Assembly (NCBI RefSeq): GCF_014651035.1
Contig: NZ_BMWC01000005.1
Span: 186,001 to 250,000, forward strand
Direction of reading: 5' to 3'
Source: Streptomyces lomondensis
GTDB lineage: Bacteria > Actinomycetota > Actinomycetes > Streptomycetales > Streptomycetaceae
DNA length: 64,000 nucleotides
Under the pieces are notes generated by a model. That model saw nothing but the letters and a program-made list of their open reading frames with translations, had not been told where the DNA came from and did no database searches. Below, in pieces: positions 7,767 to 16,378 of the stretch. Made by a program: the position numbers and the translations under genes. Positions within the stretch are counted from its first letter, which is position 1, and the number at the start of each line of letters is the position of its first letter.

Positions 7767-8870
7767 GTGCCTGCATCACCCGCCCTCCGCCGCGGCCTCG
7801 CGGCCCTGGCCGCGCTCCCCCTGCTCACCTTGGCCGCCTGCGGCTACGGCTCCCAGGCCAAGGACGACGGCGCCGCCAAGGTCGCCGCCGGGGCGAAGAA
7901 GATCGACGGTCTCGACACCGTCAAGATCGGCTACTTCGGCAACCTCACCCACGGCACGGCGCTGGTGGGCCTGCAGAAGGGCTTCTTCCAGAAGGCCCTC
8001 GGCGCCACCAGGGTCGAGCCGGCCGTCTTCAACGCCGGGCCCTCGGAGATCGAGGCGCTCAACTCCGGTTCCATCGACATCGGCTGGATCGGCCCGTCCC
8101 CGGCGATCAACGGCTACGTCAAGTCGGACGGCAAGAACCTGCGCATCATCGGCGGTTCGGCCTCCGGCGGTGTGAAGCTCGTGGTGAACCCGGACAAGAT
8201 CAAGTCGCTGAAGGACGTCAAGGGCAAGCGGATCGCGACCCCGCAGCTCGGCAACACGCAGGACGTGGCGTTCCTCAACTGGGTCGCGGACCAGGGCTGG
8301 AAGGTCGACCCGCAGAGCGGCCAGGGCGACGTCACGGTCGTCCGCAGCGACAACAAGGTCACCCCGGACGCCTTCAAGGCCGGGTCGGTCGACGGCGCCT
8401 GGGTGCCGGAGCCGACCGCGTCGAAGCTGGTCGCCGAGGGCGGCAAGGTGCTGCTGGACGAGGCGACGCTGTGGCCGGACAAGAAGTTCGTGATCACGAA
8501 CATCATCGTGCGGCAGGACTTCCTGAAGAAGCACCCGAAGGTCGTCGAGGCCGTGCTCAAGGGCTCGGTCGAGACCAACAAGTGGATCAACGCCCACCCC
8601 GACGAGGCGAAGGCGGCGGCGAACAAGCAGCTGGCGGAGGTCTCCGGCAAGGCGCTGCCCGCCGATGTGCTGGACCCGGCGTGGAAGTCGATCCGGTTCA
8701 CCGACGACCCGCTGGCCGCCACCCTCGGCACCGAGGCGGAGCACGCGGTGAAGGCGGGGCTGCTTCAGAAGCCGGACCTGAAGGGCATCTACGACCTCGC
8801 GCCGCTGAACAAGGTCCTCAAGGCCGAGGGCGAACCCACGGTCGACGACGCCGGTCTCGGCGCGAAGTAA
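7767..8870 (+). CDS. ssuA: Sulfonate-type ABC transporter substrate-binding lipoprotein
   Basis: This 367-residue protein has a signal peptide with lipobox LTLAAC (Cys near residue 24), so it is a lipid-anchored binding protein. The mature part begins KIGYFGNLTHGTALVGL and contains GSIDIGWIGPSPAINGY and GKRIATPQLGNTQDVAF, characteristic of the SsuA/TauA (NMT1-like) fold. The GTG at 7767 is preferred over an in-frame GTG at 7734 because AGAGGA (7752-7757) lies nine bases upstream and it gives a normal signal peptide. The cys operon and the following ATPase and permease point to alkanesulfonates or taurine as substrate; the exact ligand cannot be read. Confidence 0.88.
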   Translation: MPASPALRRGLAALAALPLLTLAACGYGSQAKDDGAAKVAAGAKKIDGLDTVKIGYFGNLTHGTALVGLQKGFFQKALGATRVEPAVFNAGPSEIEALNSGSIDIGWIGPSPAINGYVKSDGKNLRIIGGSASGGVKLVVNPDKIKSLKDVKGKRIATPQLGNTQDVAFLNWVADQGWKVDPQSGQGDVTVVRSDNKVTPDAFKAGSVDGAWVPEPTASKLVAEGGKVLLDEATLWPDKKFVITNIIVRQDFLKKHPKVVEAVLKGSVETNKWINAHPDEAKAAANKQLAEVSGKALPADVLDPAWKSIRFTDDPLAATLGTEAEHAVKAGLLQKPDLKGIYDLAPLNKVLKAEGEPTVDDAGLGAK

Positions 8871-8906
8871 GCCCGCATCCCGATCAGTTCCCAGGAGGTG
8901 ACGACC

Positions 8907-9695
8907 ATGGCCACGACCCTCGCCAAGGCCGCCGACGGCGCCGCGGCGGCCACGCATGCCGCCCGCATCGAACACGTCTCGAAGTCGTTCGCGGGCCCCG
9001 CCGGGCAGCAGCTCGTCCTGGACGACATCACGCTCGATGTCGCGCCCGGCGAGTTCGTCACCCTCCTGGGGGCCTCGGGCTGCGGCAAGTCCACGCTGCT
9101 CAACCTGGTGGCGGGGCTGGACCGGCCCACCGCGGGCGAGATCACCACGGACGGCCGCCCGGCGCTGATGTTCCAGGAGCACGCGCTGTTCCCGTGGCTG
9201 ACCGCGGGCAAGAACATCGAACTCGCCCTGAAGCTGCGGGGCGTGCCGAAGGCCGAGCGCCGCGACCGTGCCGAGGAACTGCTCGAACTCGTCCGGCTGA
9301 AGGGCGCGTACGGCAAGCGGGTGCACGAGCTGTCGGGCGGTATGCGCCAGCGGGTCGCGCTGGCCCGGGCGCTCGCCCAGGAGAGCCGGCTGCTGCTGAT
9401 GGACGAGCCGTTCGCGGCGCTCGACGCCATCACGCGGGACGTGCTGCACGACGAGCTGACCCGCATCTGGCGCGAGACGCGGCTGTCCGTCCTGTTCGTC
9501 ACGCACAACGTGCGCGAGGCGGTCCGGCTCGCGCAGCGCGTGGTGCTGCTGTCCTCCCGGCCGGGGCGGATCGCGCGCGAGTGGACCGTGGACATCCCGC
9601 ATCCGCGCCGTATCGAGGACACCGCCGTCGCGGAGCTGTCCGTCGAGATCACCGAAGAACTTCGTGGGGAGATCCGCCGTCATGGCCAGCACTGA
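8907..9695 (+). CDS. ssuB: Sulfonate-type ABC transporter ATPase
   Basis: This 262-residue ATPase has Walker A GASGCGKST, a Q-loop in FQEHALFPW, signature LSGGM and Walker B LLLMDEPFAALD, then the switch histidine in FVTHN. It belongs to the SsuB/TauB group. The ATG at 8907 has a near-perfect AGGAGG (8893-8898) eight bases upstream, so the GTG at 8898 is part of the ribosome site and not the start. Its 3' end overlaps the permease start by 14 bases, showing coupling. Confidence 0.93.
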   Translation: MATTLAKAADGAAAATHAARIEHVSKSFAGPAGQQLVLDDITLDVAPGEFVTLLGASGCGKSTLLNLVAGLDRPTAGEITTDGRPALMFQEHALFPWLTAGKNIELALKLRGVPKAERRDRAEELLELVRLKGAYGKRVHELSGGMRQRVALARALAQESRLLLMDEPFAALDAITRDVLHDELTRIWRETRLSVLFVTHNVREAVRLAQRVVLLSSRPGRIAREWTVDIPHPRRIEDTAVAELSVEITEELRGEIRRHGQH

Positions 9696-10578
9696 TTCGA
9701 CGAACGTCGCCAAGGACGGCAGCGATCTCGCCGGACTGGAGGCGGGCCTCGACGCGCTGGAGACGGTGCAGACGGGCCGCAAGCCGTTCCGGCAGACCTT
9801 CACCGAGAAGATCCTGCCGCCGGTCCTCGCCGTCGCGCTGGTGCTGGCGGTCTGGCAGGCGCTGGTGTCATTCAAGGTGGTCGACGACCCGACCAAGCTG
9901 CCCGCGCCGTCCGCGGTGTGGGACGTCGTCCACACGGCGTGGCTCCAGGGCGAACTGCTCGGCTACATCTGGACCAGCGTCTCGCGCGGCCTGCTCGGCT
10001 TCTGCTTCGCCCTGCTGATCGGCACGCCGCTGGGCCTGATCGTGGCCCGCGTGAAATTCGTCCGGGCGGCGATCGGCCCGATCCTGTCGGGCCTGCAGTC
10101 CCTGCCGTCGGTCGCCTGGGTGCCGCCGGCGGTGATCTGGCTGGGCCTGAACAACTCGATGATGTACGCGGTGATCCTGCTCGGCGCGGTCCCGTCGATC
10201 GCCAACGGCCTGGTGTCGGGCGTCGACCAGGTGCCGCCGCTGTTCCTGCGCGCGGGCCGCACGCTGGGCGCCACGGGCCTGAGGGGCACCTGGCACATCG
10301 TCCTGCCCGCCGCCCTGCCCGGCTATGTGGCGGGCCTGAAGCAGGGCTGGGCCTTCTCCTGGCGCTCCCTGATGGCCGCGGAGATCATCGCGTCCTTCCC
10401 CGACCTCGGCGTGGGCCTCGGCCAGCTGCTGGAGAACGGCCGCAACGCCAGCGACATGGCGATGGTGTTCGAGGCGATCCTGCTGATCCTCATCGTCGGC
10501 ATCGCCATCGACCTGCTGATCTTCAGCCCGCTGGAGCGGTGGGTGCTGCGCAGCCGCGGCCTGCTGGTGAAGAGCTGA
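9682..10578 (+). CDS. ssuC: Sulfonate-type ABC transporter permease
   Basis: This 298-residue inner-membrane permease has about six hydrophobic segments, from LAVALVLAVWQALVSF to a last one containing ILIVGIAIDLLIF. The conserved cytoplasmic coupling loop (family EAA motif) is represented by RAGRTLGATGLRG. The unusually long N-terminal segment of about 55 polar residues precedes the first helix. The ATG at 9682 has GGGGAG (9667-9672) nine bases upstream and overlaps the end of the ATPase gene. It forms the channel for the transporter with the two preceding genes. Confidence 0.92.
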   Translation: MASTDSTNVAKDGSDLAGLEAGLDALETVQTGRKPFRQTFTEKILPPVLAVALVLAVWQALVSFKVVDDPTKLPAPSAVWDVVHTAWLQGELLGYIWTSVSRGLLGFCFALLIGTPLGLIVARVKFVRAAIGPILSGLQSLPSVAWVPPAVIWLGLNNSMMYAVILLGAVPSIANGLVSGVDQVPPLFLRAGRTLGATGLRGTWHIVLPAALPGYVAGLKQGWAFSWRSLMAAEIIASFPDLGVGLGQLLENGRNASDMAMVFEAILLILIVGIAIDLLIFSPLERWVLRSRGLLVKS

Positions 10579-10583
10579 CGTCC

Positions 10584-11324
10584 ATGACCCACAAGCCTGT
10601 CCTCCTCGTCATCGCCCACGGCAGCCGCGACCCGCGGCACGCCGCGACGGTGCACGCCCTGGTGCGCCGGGTGCGCTCCCTGCGCCCCGACGTCCGCGTG
10701 GAGACCGGCTTCCTGGACTTCAACGTGCCGTCCGCCCAAGGGGTGCTGGAGTCCCTGGCGGTCCAGGGCGTCCGCGACGTCGTCGCCCTGCCCCTCCTCC
10801 TCACCCGGGCGTTCCACGCGAAGGCGGACATCCCGGCGGTCCTCGCGGACGCGCCCCCGCAGCTCCGCATCCGCCAGGCGGAGGTCCTGGGCCCGTCGCC
10901 CCTGCTGCTGGGGGCCCTGGAACGGCGCCTGTACGAGGCGGGCCTGACCCCCGCCGACAAGTCCTCGACCGGGGTCGTGCTGGCCTCGGCGGGGTCCACC
11001 GACCCGGAGGCGATCGCAGTGATCGCAGCAATCGCGCGGGAGTGGCGGCACACCGGTTGGTGCGCCGTGCGGCCTGCGTTCGCCTCCGCATCCCTTCCCC
11101 GCACCGAGGACGCCGTCCGCGAACTCCGCGCCCTCGGCTGCTCCCGCGTAGCCGTCGCGCCCTACGTCCTCGCCCCCGGCTTCCTCCCGGACCGCATCGC
11201 CCGGGGCGCGGCGGAGGCGGACGTCCTGGCGGAGGTGCTGGGGGCGGCGCCGGAGGTGGCACGGGTGGTGCTGGAGCGGTACGAGGCGGCACGGGTACCG
11301 GCGTTGGCGGCGGTGAGCGCCTGA
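10584..11324 (+). CDS. Sirohydrochlorin chelatase (CbiX/SirB-like)
   Basis: This 246-residue protein has the duplicated CbiX/SirB layout: an N-terminal LLVIAHGSRDPRHAATVHALV with the HGSRD metal/porphyrin motif, PLLLTRAFHAKADIP (His near residue 75), and a second half with APYVLAPGFLPDRI. It should insert ferrous iron into sirohydrochlorin to make siroheme, the cofactor of the sulfite reductase at the head of the cluster. It lies five bases after the permease stop, so it is probably in the same transcript. A cobalt chelatase role is the alternative, but the location strongly favours siroheme. Confidence 0.88.
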   Translation: MTHKPVLLVIAHGSRDPRHAATVHALVRRVRSLRPDVRVETGFLDFNVPSAQGVLESLAVQGVRDVVALPLLLTRAFHAKADIPAVLADAPPQLRIRQAEVLGPSPLLLGALERRLYEAGLTPADKSSTGVVLASAGSTDPEAIAVIAAIAREWRHTGWCAVRPAFASASLPRTEDAVRELRALGCSRVAVAPYVLAPGFLPDRIARGAAEADVLAEVLGAAPEVARVVLERYEAARVPALAAVSA

Positions 11325-11357
11325 CGCCTCCGCGGCCCTCCCTGGGCGAGGTGAGGG

Positions 11358-12182
11358 TCACGCGGCCGGCTCCTCGTGCGGTTGCGGCTGGAGGGCGAAG
11401 GAGTACGGGGCCCAGGGGCCGGTGACCTCCACGCGGAGGCCGGGGATGCCCTCGGCGGCCGTCAGTACGCCGGCGCGGAAGGCGTCGACGCGGTCGGCGC
11501 GGACGAGGTACGCGTCGTTGCCCACGTTGGTGCCGGGGGCCGAGCCGGCCAGGCTGCCGCGTTCGGGGGTGTGGGCGACACGGTCGACGGAGAGGGCGCC
11601 GGCGGTCTCGGTGAGGCGGGCGGCGGCCCGGGCGACCGTACGCCAGGCTTCCTCGTTCCGGCGCTGTCTGCGGCGGCGGATCGCCAGGTAGGCGCGGCCG
11701 ACACCGACGCCGGTGGCCGGGTCCGGTGCGGTCTCCGTACCAGCTCCGGGCGGGGTGATGTCCGGCGTGGCGTAGATCTTGACGCCGAGTTCCACATGGC
11801 CGGTGAGGCGGTCCAGCAGGGAGAGGAAGTACCCGCGGCGGGTGTCGAGGGCCTGGCGGGCGCTGCCCTCGTCGGGGTAGACGGTGGCGAGGCGCAGGGG
11901 CAGGACGGCGGCGCCGGAGGCGACCAGGGCGGCCACCACGGCGTGGTGGGAGCGGACCGTGGACTCCAGCCAGTCCAGGTCGTCGAGATGGGCCTCGAGG
12001 GGCGCCTCGGCGTAGTCGGCGGCCGGGACGTGGCCGACGGCGAAGGCGAGCTGCGGTGTGCTCGTGGCCGGCTCCACCAGGTGGACGGGCTCTCCGGCGA
12101 CCCCGCGCAGGGGCGCCACCGCCGCGCCGGCCTCGGGGGTGCGGCGCAGGACCGCGTAGGCGTAGACGAGGTCGACCGTCAC
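11358..12182 (-). CDS. GvpL/GvpF family gas vesicle-type protein, isolated
   Basis: This 274-residue protein matches GvpL/GvpF: the start VDLVYAYAVLRR, the central SHHAVVAALVASGAAVLPLRLATVY block and the C-terminal RVEVTGPWAPYSFA. In gas-vesicle clusters these proteins assist assembly of the GvpA shell. No gvpA, gvpO, gvpJ, gvpK or gvpS lies nearby, so its role here is open. The GTG at 12182 is chosen for the AGAGGA nine bases upstream; the frame stays open beyond it without support. It is divergent from the transglutaminase-like gene, with which it shares a short promoter region. Confidence 0.85.
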   Translation of the reverse strand: MTVDLVYAYAVLRRTPEAGAAVAPLRGVAGEPVHLVEPATSTPQLAFAVGHVPAADYAEAPLEAHLDDLDWLESTVRSHHAVVAALVASGAAVLPLRLATVYPDEGSARQALDTRRGYFLSLLDRLTGHVELGVKIYATPDITPPGAGTETAPDPATGVGVGRAYLAIRRRRQRRNEEAWRTVARAAARLTETAGALSVDRVAHTPERGSLAGSAPGTNVGNDAYLVRADRVDAFRAGVLTAAEGIPGLRVEVTGPWAPYSFALQPQPHEEPAA

Positions 12183-12261
12183 GGTGCGATTCCTCTCGCG
12201 AGACTGCGTTCTCGTGCCGCCCGTAGGTACGGGGGCGGCGGTGGGAGCGTTCAGGGACGGC

Positions 12262-12292
12262 TTGACCTTGCCCCTGGGGCAGGGGCGAGCGT
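12262..12292 (+). promoter_or_regulatory. MerR-type promoter with spacer dyad
   Basis: TTGACC (12262-12267) and GAGCGT (12287-12292) are 19 bases apart, the long spacer typical of MerR-regulated promoters. A 9-base dyad (CCTTGCCCC, centre T at 12275, then GGGGCAGGG with one mismatch) fills the spacer. The -10 ends 7 bases before the ATG at 12300, so the message would be leaderless. No MerR gene is in the window, so the regulator must be elsewhere. The -10 match is weak. Confidence 0.5.
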
Positions 12293-12299
12293 CCCGCCC

Positions 12300-13166
12300 A
12301 TGGACGACGACTTCTATCTGAGGCAGACGCCGTACAGCGATCCCGGGGACCTGGACACCGGCGGACTGCCCCGCGATCCGCGCCGGCTCGCGGCGGCCGT
12401 GCGGGGCCTGGTCATGCACCGGGGCGAGGGCGGGCTCCTCGGCTACGCCGTGCCCGAGGAGCGGCTGAGCCACGACGCCGAGTCCCGCTACGTCACGGAG
12501 ATGCTGCGGATCCTGCGGGAGCGCGGGGACGCCCCGCTCACCGAACGGCGGCCGCCCGAGGGCCGGTTCGTGGGGACGTGCCGGGACTTCTCGCTTTTGC
12601 TGTGCGCGCTGCTGCGGGCCACGGGGACACCGGCGCGGCTGCGCTGCGGCTTCGCCACCTACTTCGCCGAGGACTGGTACGAGGACCACTGGGTCACGGA
12701 GTACCGCGCGCCGGACGGCGGTTGGCGGCTGGCCGACGCGCAGGTCCACGCGGGGTACGACGTGCCGTTCGACCCGATGGACGTGCCGCGGGACGCCTTC
12801 CTGGTGGCCGGTGACGTCTGGCGGGGCTGCCGGGAGGGGCGGCTGGACCCGGAGACGTGCGGGTTCAGCCCCGTCGCGGGGCTGCGGGGTCTGTGGTTCG
12901 TCCGCGGCAACGTCCTGCGCGATCTGGCCGCGCTGAACGGTGTCGAACTGCTGCCCTGGGACGGCTGGGAGCCGGGGCTCGGCAAGGGCGCGCCGCTCAC
13001 CGAGGACGACCTCGCGGCGGCCGACGCGGTCGCCGCGGCCCGCTCCGGGGAGGACGTGCGGCGGCTCTACGGGGACCCGCGGCTGACCGTGCCGGCCGAG
13101 ATCACGTCGTACACGGCCGGCCTCGGCGACCGGAAGGTCAGGCTTCCGTCATCTCCACCAGCTTGA
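12300..13166 (+). CDS. Transglutaminase-like domain protein
   Basis: This 288-residue cytoplasmic protein has the catalytic triad of the transglutaminase/protease-like fold: Cys in RFVGTCRDFSLLLCALLRATG (about residue 91), His in YEDHWVTEY and Asp in RLADAQVH. The region after the core is family-specific (FRGN-type segment WFVRGNVLRDLAALNG). Such proteins may be cysteine proteases or peptide N-glycanase-like; substrate unknown. The ATG at 12300 sits right behind a MerR-like promoter and lacks a ribosome site. Its 3' end overlaps the convergent DUF1697 gene by 29 bases. Confidence 0.85.
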   Translation: MDDDFYLRQTPYSDPGDLDTGGLPRDPRRLAAAVRGLVMHRGEGGLLGYAVPEERLSHDAESRYVTEMLRILRERGDAPLTERRPPEGRFVGTCRDFSLLLCALLRATGTPARLRCGFATYFAEDWYEDHWVTEYRAPDGGWRLADAQVHAGYDVPFDPMDVPRDAFLVAGDVWRGCREGRLDPETCGFSPVAGLRGLWFVRGNVLRDLAALNGVELLPWDGWEPGLGKGAPLTEDDLAAADAVAAARSGEDVRRLYGDPRLTVPAEITSYTAGLGDRKVRLPSSPPA

Positions 13167-13686
13167 CCACGGTGTTCCAGTTGCGGGTGGTGGCGATCAC
13201 GCCCTTGGTGAGGCGCGGCTTCGACAGGTGCTCGGCCAGCTTGGAGCGGCCGAGGCCGTTCGGGGCGTACAGGTACAGGGCGCGGTCGCCGAGGCGGAAC
13301 TCCTCGGGGAGGTAGGCGGCCTGGTCGATCTCCGCGAAGCGCTCGGGGGTGACGGGCGCGGAGAAGTACGTGACGTGGAGCTGCTTGGGCTCCAGGTCGG
13401 CGGCCGGGAACGGGCACGCGTCGGCGATCGCCTTCAGGTAGGCGTGGTCGCGCACGATCACGTCGACGCCGAAGCCGAAGTGCCGCTCGACGGCGTGCGT
13501 GATCTCGGCCGCCAGGGACTCCTCGTCGCCGTGGCCGGAGGCGAAGACGGCCTGGCCGCTCTGCAGGTAGGTGCGTACGGCCGTGTAGCCGAGGCCTTCC
13601 ATGAGCGCGAGCAGGGCGGCCATCGGGACCTTTCTGCTGCCGCCCACGTTGATCCCGCGCAGCAGTGCCGCGTATGTCGTCGTCAT
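13138..13686 (-). CDS. DUF1697 domain protein
   Basis: This 182-residue protein begins MTTTYAALLRGINVGG, the defining start of the DUF1697 family, followed by KVPMAALLALMEGLGY and YLQSGQAVF. The C-terminus TTRNWNTVVKLVEM is also typical. The family has a small alpha/beta fold and no established biochemical role. It is transcribed on its own; its end overlaps the end of the convergent transglutaminase-like gene, and mgt lies upstream on the same strand behind a strong hairpin. Confidence 0.92.
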   Translation of the reverse strand: MTTTYAALLRGINVGGSRKVPMAALLALMEGLGYTAVRTYLQSGQAVFASGHGDEESLAAEITHAVERHFGFGVDVIVRDHAYLKAIADACPFPAADLEPKQLHVTYFSAPVTPERFAEIDQAAYLPEEFRLGDRALYLYAPNGLGRSKLAEHLSKPRLTKGVIATTRNWNTVVKLVEMTEA

Positions 13687-13701
13687 CCGCTCACCCTAGG
13701 A

Positions 13702-13738
13702 CGGCCGTCGTGCCCCGTGGGGGTGGGCACGACGGCCG
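13702..13738 (-). terminator. Hairpin terminator behind mgt
   Basis: A perfect 14-base inverted repeat (CGGCCGTCGTGCCC at 13702-13715, its complement at 13725-13738) with a 9-base loop lies about 60 bases after the mgt stop and just before the DUF1697 start. It should end mgt transcription. There is no long T-run, which is usual for streptomycetes. Confidence 0.65.
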
Positions 13739-13799
13739 GTGGGCGGCTGCCCGGGCCCCGTAAATTACTCATCGGTCACCGCGGGGCACAACCGTCTGC

Positions 13800-15005
13800 T
13801 CAGGATCCACACACCCGGGGCACTTCGGCCTCGATGAGGTCGGCCGCGCGGTGCGTGCCGCCCTCCTGGGCCATCTCCGCCTGGATCTCCTTCAGGCGGC
13901 GGGCGACCGCCGGATCCTCCACGAGCGCGAGTGCCGCCTCGCGCAGGACCTCGCCGGTCGCCTCCTCCGTGTCGATCCGCCGGGCGACACCGAGGCTCTG
14001 GAGCATGTCCGCGTTGCCGAACTGGTCCGCGGCCTGCGGTACGGCGATCATCGGCGTGGCCGTGGCCAGGCCCTCCTGGCTGCCGCCGGCGCCGGCGTGC
14101 GTGACGAACAGGTCAGCCTGCTCCAGGATCGCCGGCTGCGGCACCCAGGAGCGCACCTCGACGTTCGCGGGGACGTCCCCGAGCTCGGCCGGGTCGACGT
14201 GCCTGCCGACCGAGAGCACCAGGTGCCAGCCGGGGAGGTCGCCGAACGCCTTCACGCACTCCCGGTAGAAGTCCGGCTGCTTGGTGAAGGCGGAGCCGAG
14301 GGAGACGAGCGCGACCTTCTCGGCGCCGGCCGGCCGCTGCCAGTCGCCCTCGGCGGTGCGGTCGCCCTGGCAGGCGCCGACGAAGGAGTACACGCTCTGG
14401 TCGACCCGGTCGGCGTTCGGCTGGAGCGCCTTGGGGATCAGGACGATCGAGCGGTCGGGGCGGCCGCCGAACGCGTCGGGGTGCAGGGTGATCCCGTTCT
14501 CCTCCAGCCAGGCGTGGAAGCGGGCGTAGTAGGCGCGGCCGCGCTCGGTCTTCTTCGGCTCCTCCCACAGGGGCCGGGCGACCTCCTCCTCGTAGCCCTC
14601 CCAGGCGACCATGGCCGGTGAGAGGGAGATCGCGGGGACGCCCCAGCGGTGGGCGAGGACACGGCCCGGGTAGGCGGCGATGTCGTGCAGCACGAGGTCC
14701 GGCTCGTCGCCCTGGTACGACTCGATCAGCTGCGGGAGGGCCTGGATCGCGTCGTCGAGGAACGGCTCCACGTTGTCCAGCAGCGTGCTCCCCCACGCCT
14801 CCGGGTCGTCGTCGGGCGAGGGCAGCGTCGAGTTCCAGGGCTTCACCTCGGCACCGGTCTGCGCGACCTTCTCCGCGAAGACGGGCGGGATCGCGTACGT
14901 CACCCGGTGGCCCCGCGCGACGAGCTCGCGGATCACCTCCAGACTCGGGTTCACGTGGCCGTGGGCGGCGATGGAGAACATGGCGATATGGGCGCGACTG
15001 GTCAT
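13800..15005 (-). CDS. mgt: Macrolide glycosyltransferase, OleD-like
   Basis: This 401-residue GT1 enzyme transfers glucose from UDP-glucose to a hydroxyl of macrolides and so inactivates them. It closely follows OleD of the oleandomycin producer as I remember it: AHIAMFSIAAHGHVNPSLEV with the catalytic His near residue 17, DPEAWGSTLLDNVEPFL, and a C-terminal donor site THAGAGGSQEGLATATPMIA followed by AADQFGNADML. The ATG at 15005 is chosen since the promoter -10 ends six bases before it, suggesting a leaderless message. It is probably a self-protection or resistance gene, although no macrolide biosynthesis genes are in view; broad acceptor range is known for this family. Confidence 0.92.
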   Translation of the reverse strand: MTSRAHIAMFSIAAHGHVNPSLEVIRELVARGHRVTYAIPPVFAEKVAQTGAEVKPWNSTLPSPDDDPEAWGSTLLDNVEPFLDDAIQALPQLIESYQGDEPDLVLHDIAAYPGRVLAHRWGVPAISLSPAMVAWEGYEEEVARPLWEEPKKTERGRAYYARFHAWLEENGITLHPDAFGGRPDRSIVLIPKALQPNADRVDQSVYSFVGACQGDRTAEGDWQRPAGAEKVALVSLGSAFTKQPDFYRECVKAFGDLPGWHLVLSVGRHVDPAELGDVPANVEVRSWVPQPAILEQADLFVTHAGAGGSQEGLATATPMIAVPQAADQFGNADMLQSLGVARRIDTEEATGEVLREAALALVEDPAVARRLKEIQAEMAQEGGTHRAADLIEAEVPRVCGS

Positions 15006-15011
15006 GCCCCG

Positions 15012-15041
15012 ACCGTACGCGAGACGATACGTCTCGTGCAA
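15012..15041 (-). promoter_or_regulatory. mgt promoter with palindromic operator in the spacer
   Basis: On the minus strand TTGCAC (15041-15036) and TACGGT (15017-15012) are separated by 18 bases. A perfect palindrome, CGAGACG-ATA-CGTCTCG (15020-15036), occupies this spacer. A protein bound there would block RNA polymerase, as TetR-type repressors do. The expected start of transcription coincides with the mgt ATG. The repressor is not encoded next to mgt. Confidence 0.6.
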
Positions 15042-15103
15042 TCTGTACGGAGACTACGAGGTCAGCGACTCGCGCAGCCGCGGATGCCCCGGGGGCCGGC
15101 GAG

Positions 15104-16378
15104 TCAGCGCTGGTAGCGGGCGAGCACCAGGTTGCCGTCCTCCTCCAGCCGTTCGCGCAGTTCGCCGAGGCCGATCGCTCCGCTGTAGTACTCCTGGAGG
15201 GCCGGCGTCGCCACTTTGTCCTTCCACTCGGGGTAGCCCCGCACCGTCTGCGCGGGCGCCGGGCGCAGGTGCTCCGCGAGGGCGGTGCCGGTCGCCCAGC
15301 CGTGCCGCGTGGTGCGCAGGGCGGGGTCCTTCAGCGCCTGGGTGCCGGTGGGCAGCATCCAGTCGCCGAGGGCGAGGCGGACCATGTTCTCCGGTCCGAG
15401 GAGGAAGTCGATGAAGGCCGCGGCCTCCTTCTTGTGCGGGCTGTCCGCGGCGACGGAGAGGGTCTGCGGACTGACGCCCTGGGCCAGGCCCCCGGCACCC
15501 GCCGGGGCGGGCAGGACCTGCCAGTCGAAGCCCTTCGGGGCCTGCTGCACGATCTGCTGGCGGTAGGAGAAGCCGAGCGGGACCATCGCGTATCTGCCGC
15601 CGAAGAACCCGGGCAGGGTGTCGGAGCCGCCGCTGCCCAGGGTCGTGGGCGAGGCGCTGCGGTCGGTGGTGACCTGGTCGTGGATGGTGCGCGGCACCAC
15701 CTGGTCGGCCGCCTGGAACCGGACCGTCACCTTGCCGTCCGCCCCGCGGTGGAAGAGCTGCCCGCCCGCCGACAGGGAAAGGTTGAGGGTGGCGGAGACC
15801 GGTTCCTTCAGGGGCCAGGCGACGCCGTACTTGCCCCGGCCGCTGAGGTGTTGGGTGATCCGGCGGAACTCGGTCCAGCTCCATGGCTTCTCCGGTGTCG
15901 GGATCCGTACCCCGGACCGCTTGAGCCATCTCGCGTTGGCGATCAGCACGCGCGGTTCCTGGAGGAACGGCACGCCGTAGACGCCGTCCCCGAAGGTGGT
16001 CGTCTCCCAACTGCGCTGCGGGATGTCCGCCTTGAGGCGGTCGGGCAGCAGGTCGGTGAGATCGGCGAGGTAGCCGCCGTAGGCGAAGTCCGCGAGGTCG
16101 TCGGAGGCGTCGTGGATGATGTCCGGCGCCTCGCCACCCTCGAAGGCGGTCAGGAGCTGGTCGTGGACGCTGTCCCAGCTGCCCTGGACGTACTCGACCC
16201 GGATGTCCGGGTGGGTGGCGTTCCACTCCGCCACCAGTTCCTTGTTGGCCCGGACGGACTCCTCCTGCCAGGCCAGGGACTGGAAGCGCAGGGTGATCCG
16301 GCCGTCGTCGCGGGTGCCGCCGGAGGAGCAGCCGGCGAGGAGCAGCAGGAGGACCAGGGCCAGCAGGCGGGCGCGCAT
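15104..16378 (-). CDS. Carbohydrate ABC transporter substrate-binding lipoprotein
   Basis: This 424-residue lipoprotein has a signal peptide ending in LLLAGCSSG (lipobox Cys near residue 17). The mature part has the family-1 solute-binding fold: HPDIRVEYVQGSW, APDIIHDASDDLADFA, YGVPFLQEPRVLIAN and KEAAAFIDFLLGPENM. It should bind an oligosaccharide or sugar outside the membrane; which one cannot be told. Its ATG at 16378 overlaps the stop of the upstream permease. It is the last gene of the operon, an uncommon order, as the binding protein usually comes first. No ATPase is present, so a shared MsiK-type ATPase elsewhere is likely. Confidence 0.9.
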   Translation of the reverse strand: MRARLLALVLLLLLAGCSSGGTRDDGRITLRFQSLAWQEESVRANKELVAEWNATHPDIRVEYVQGSWDSVHDQLLTAFEGGEAPDIIHDASDDLADFAYGGYLADLTDLLPDRLKADIPQRSWETTTFGDGVYGVPFLQEPRVLIANARWLKRSGVRIPTPEKPWSWTEFRRITQHLSGRGKYGVAWPLKEPVSATLNLSLSAGGQLFHRGADGKVTVRFQAADQVVPRTIHDQVTTDRSASPTTLGSGGSDTLPGFFGGRYAMVPLGFSYRQQIVQQAPKGFDWQVLPAPAGAGGLAQGVSPQTLSVAADSPHKKEAAAFIDFLLGPENMVRLALGDWMLPTGTQALKDPALRTTRHGWATGTALAEHLRPAPAQTVRGYPEWKDKVATPALQEYYSGAIGLGELRERLEEDGNLVLARYQR

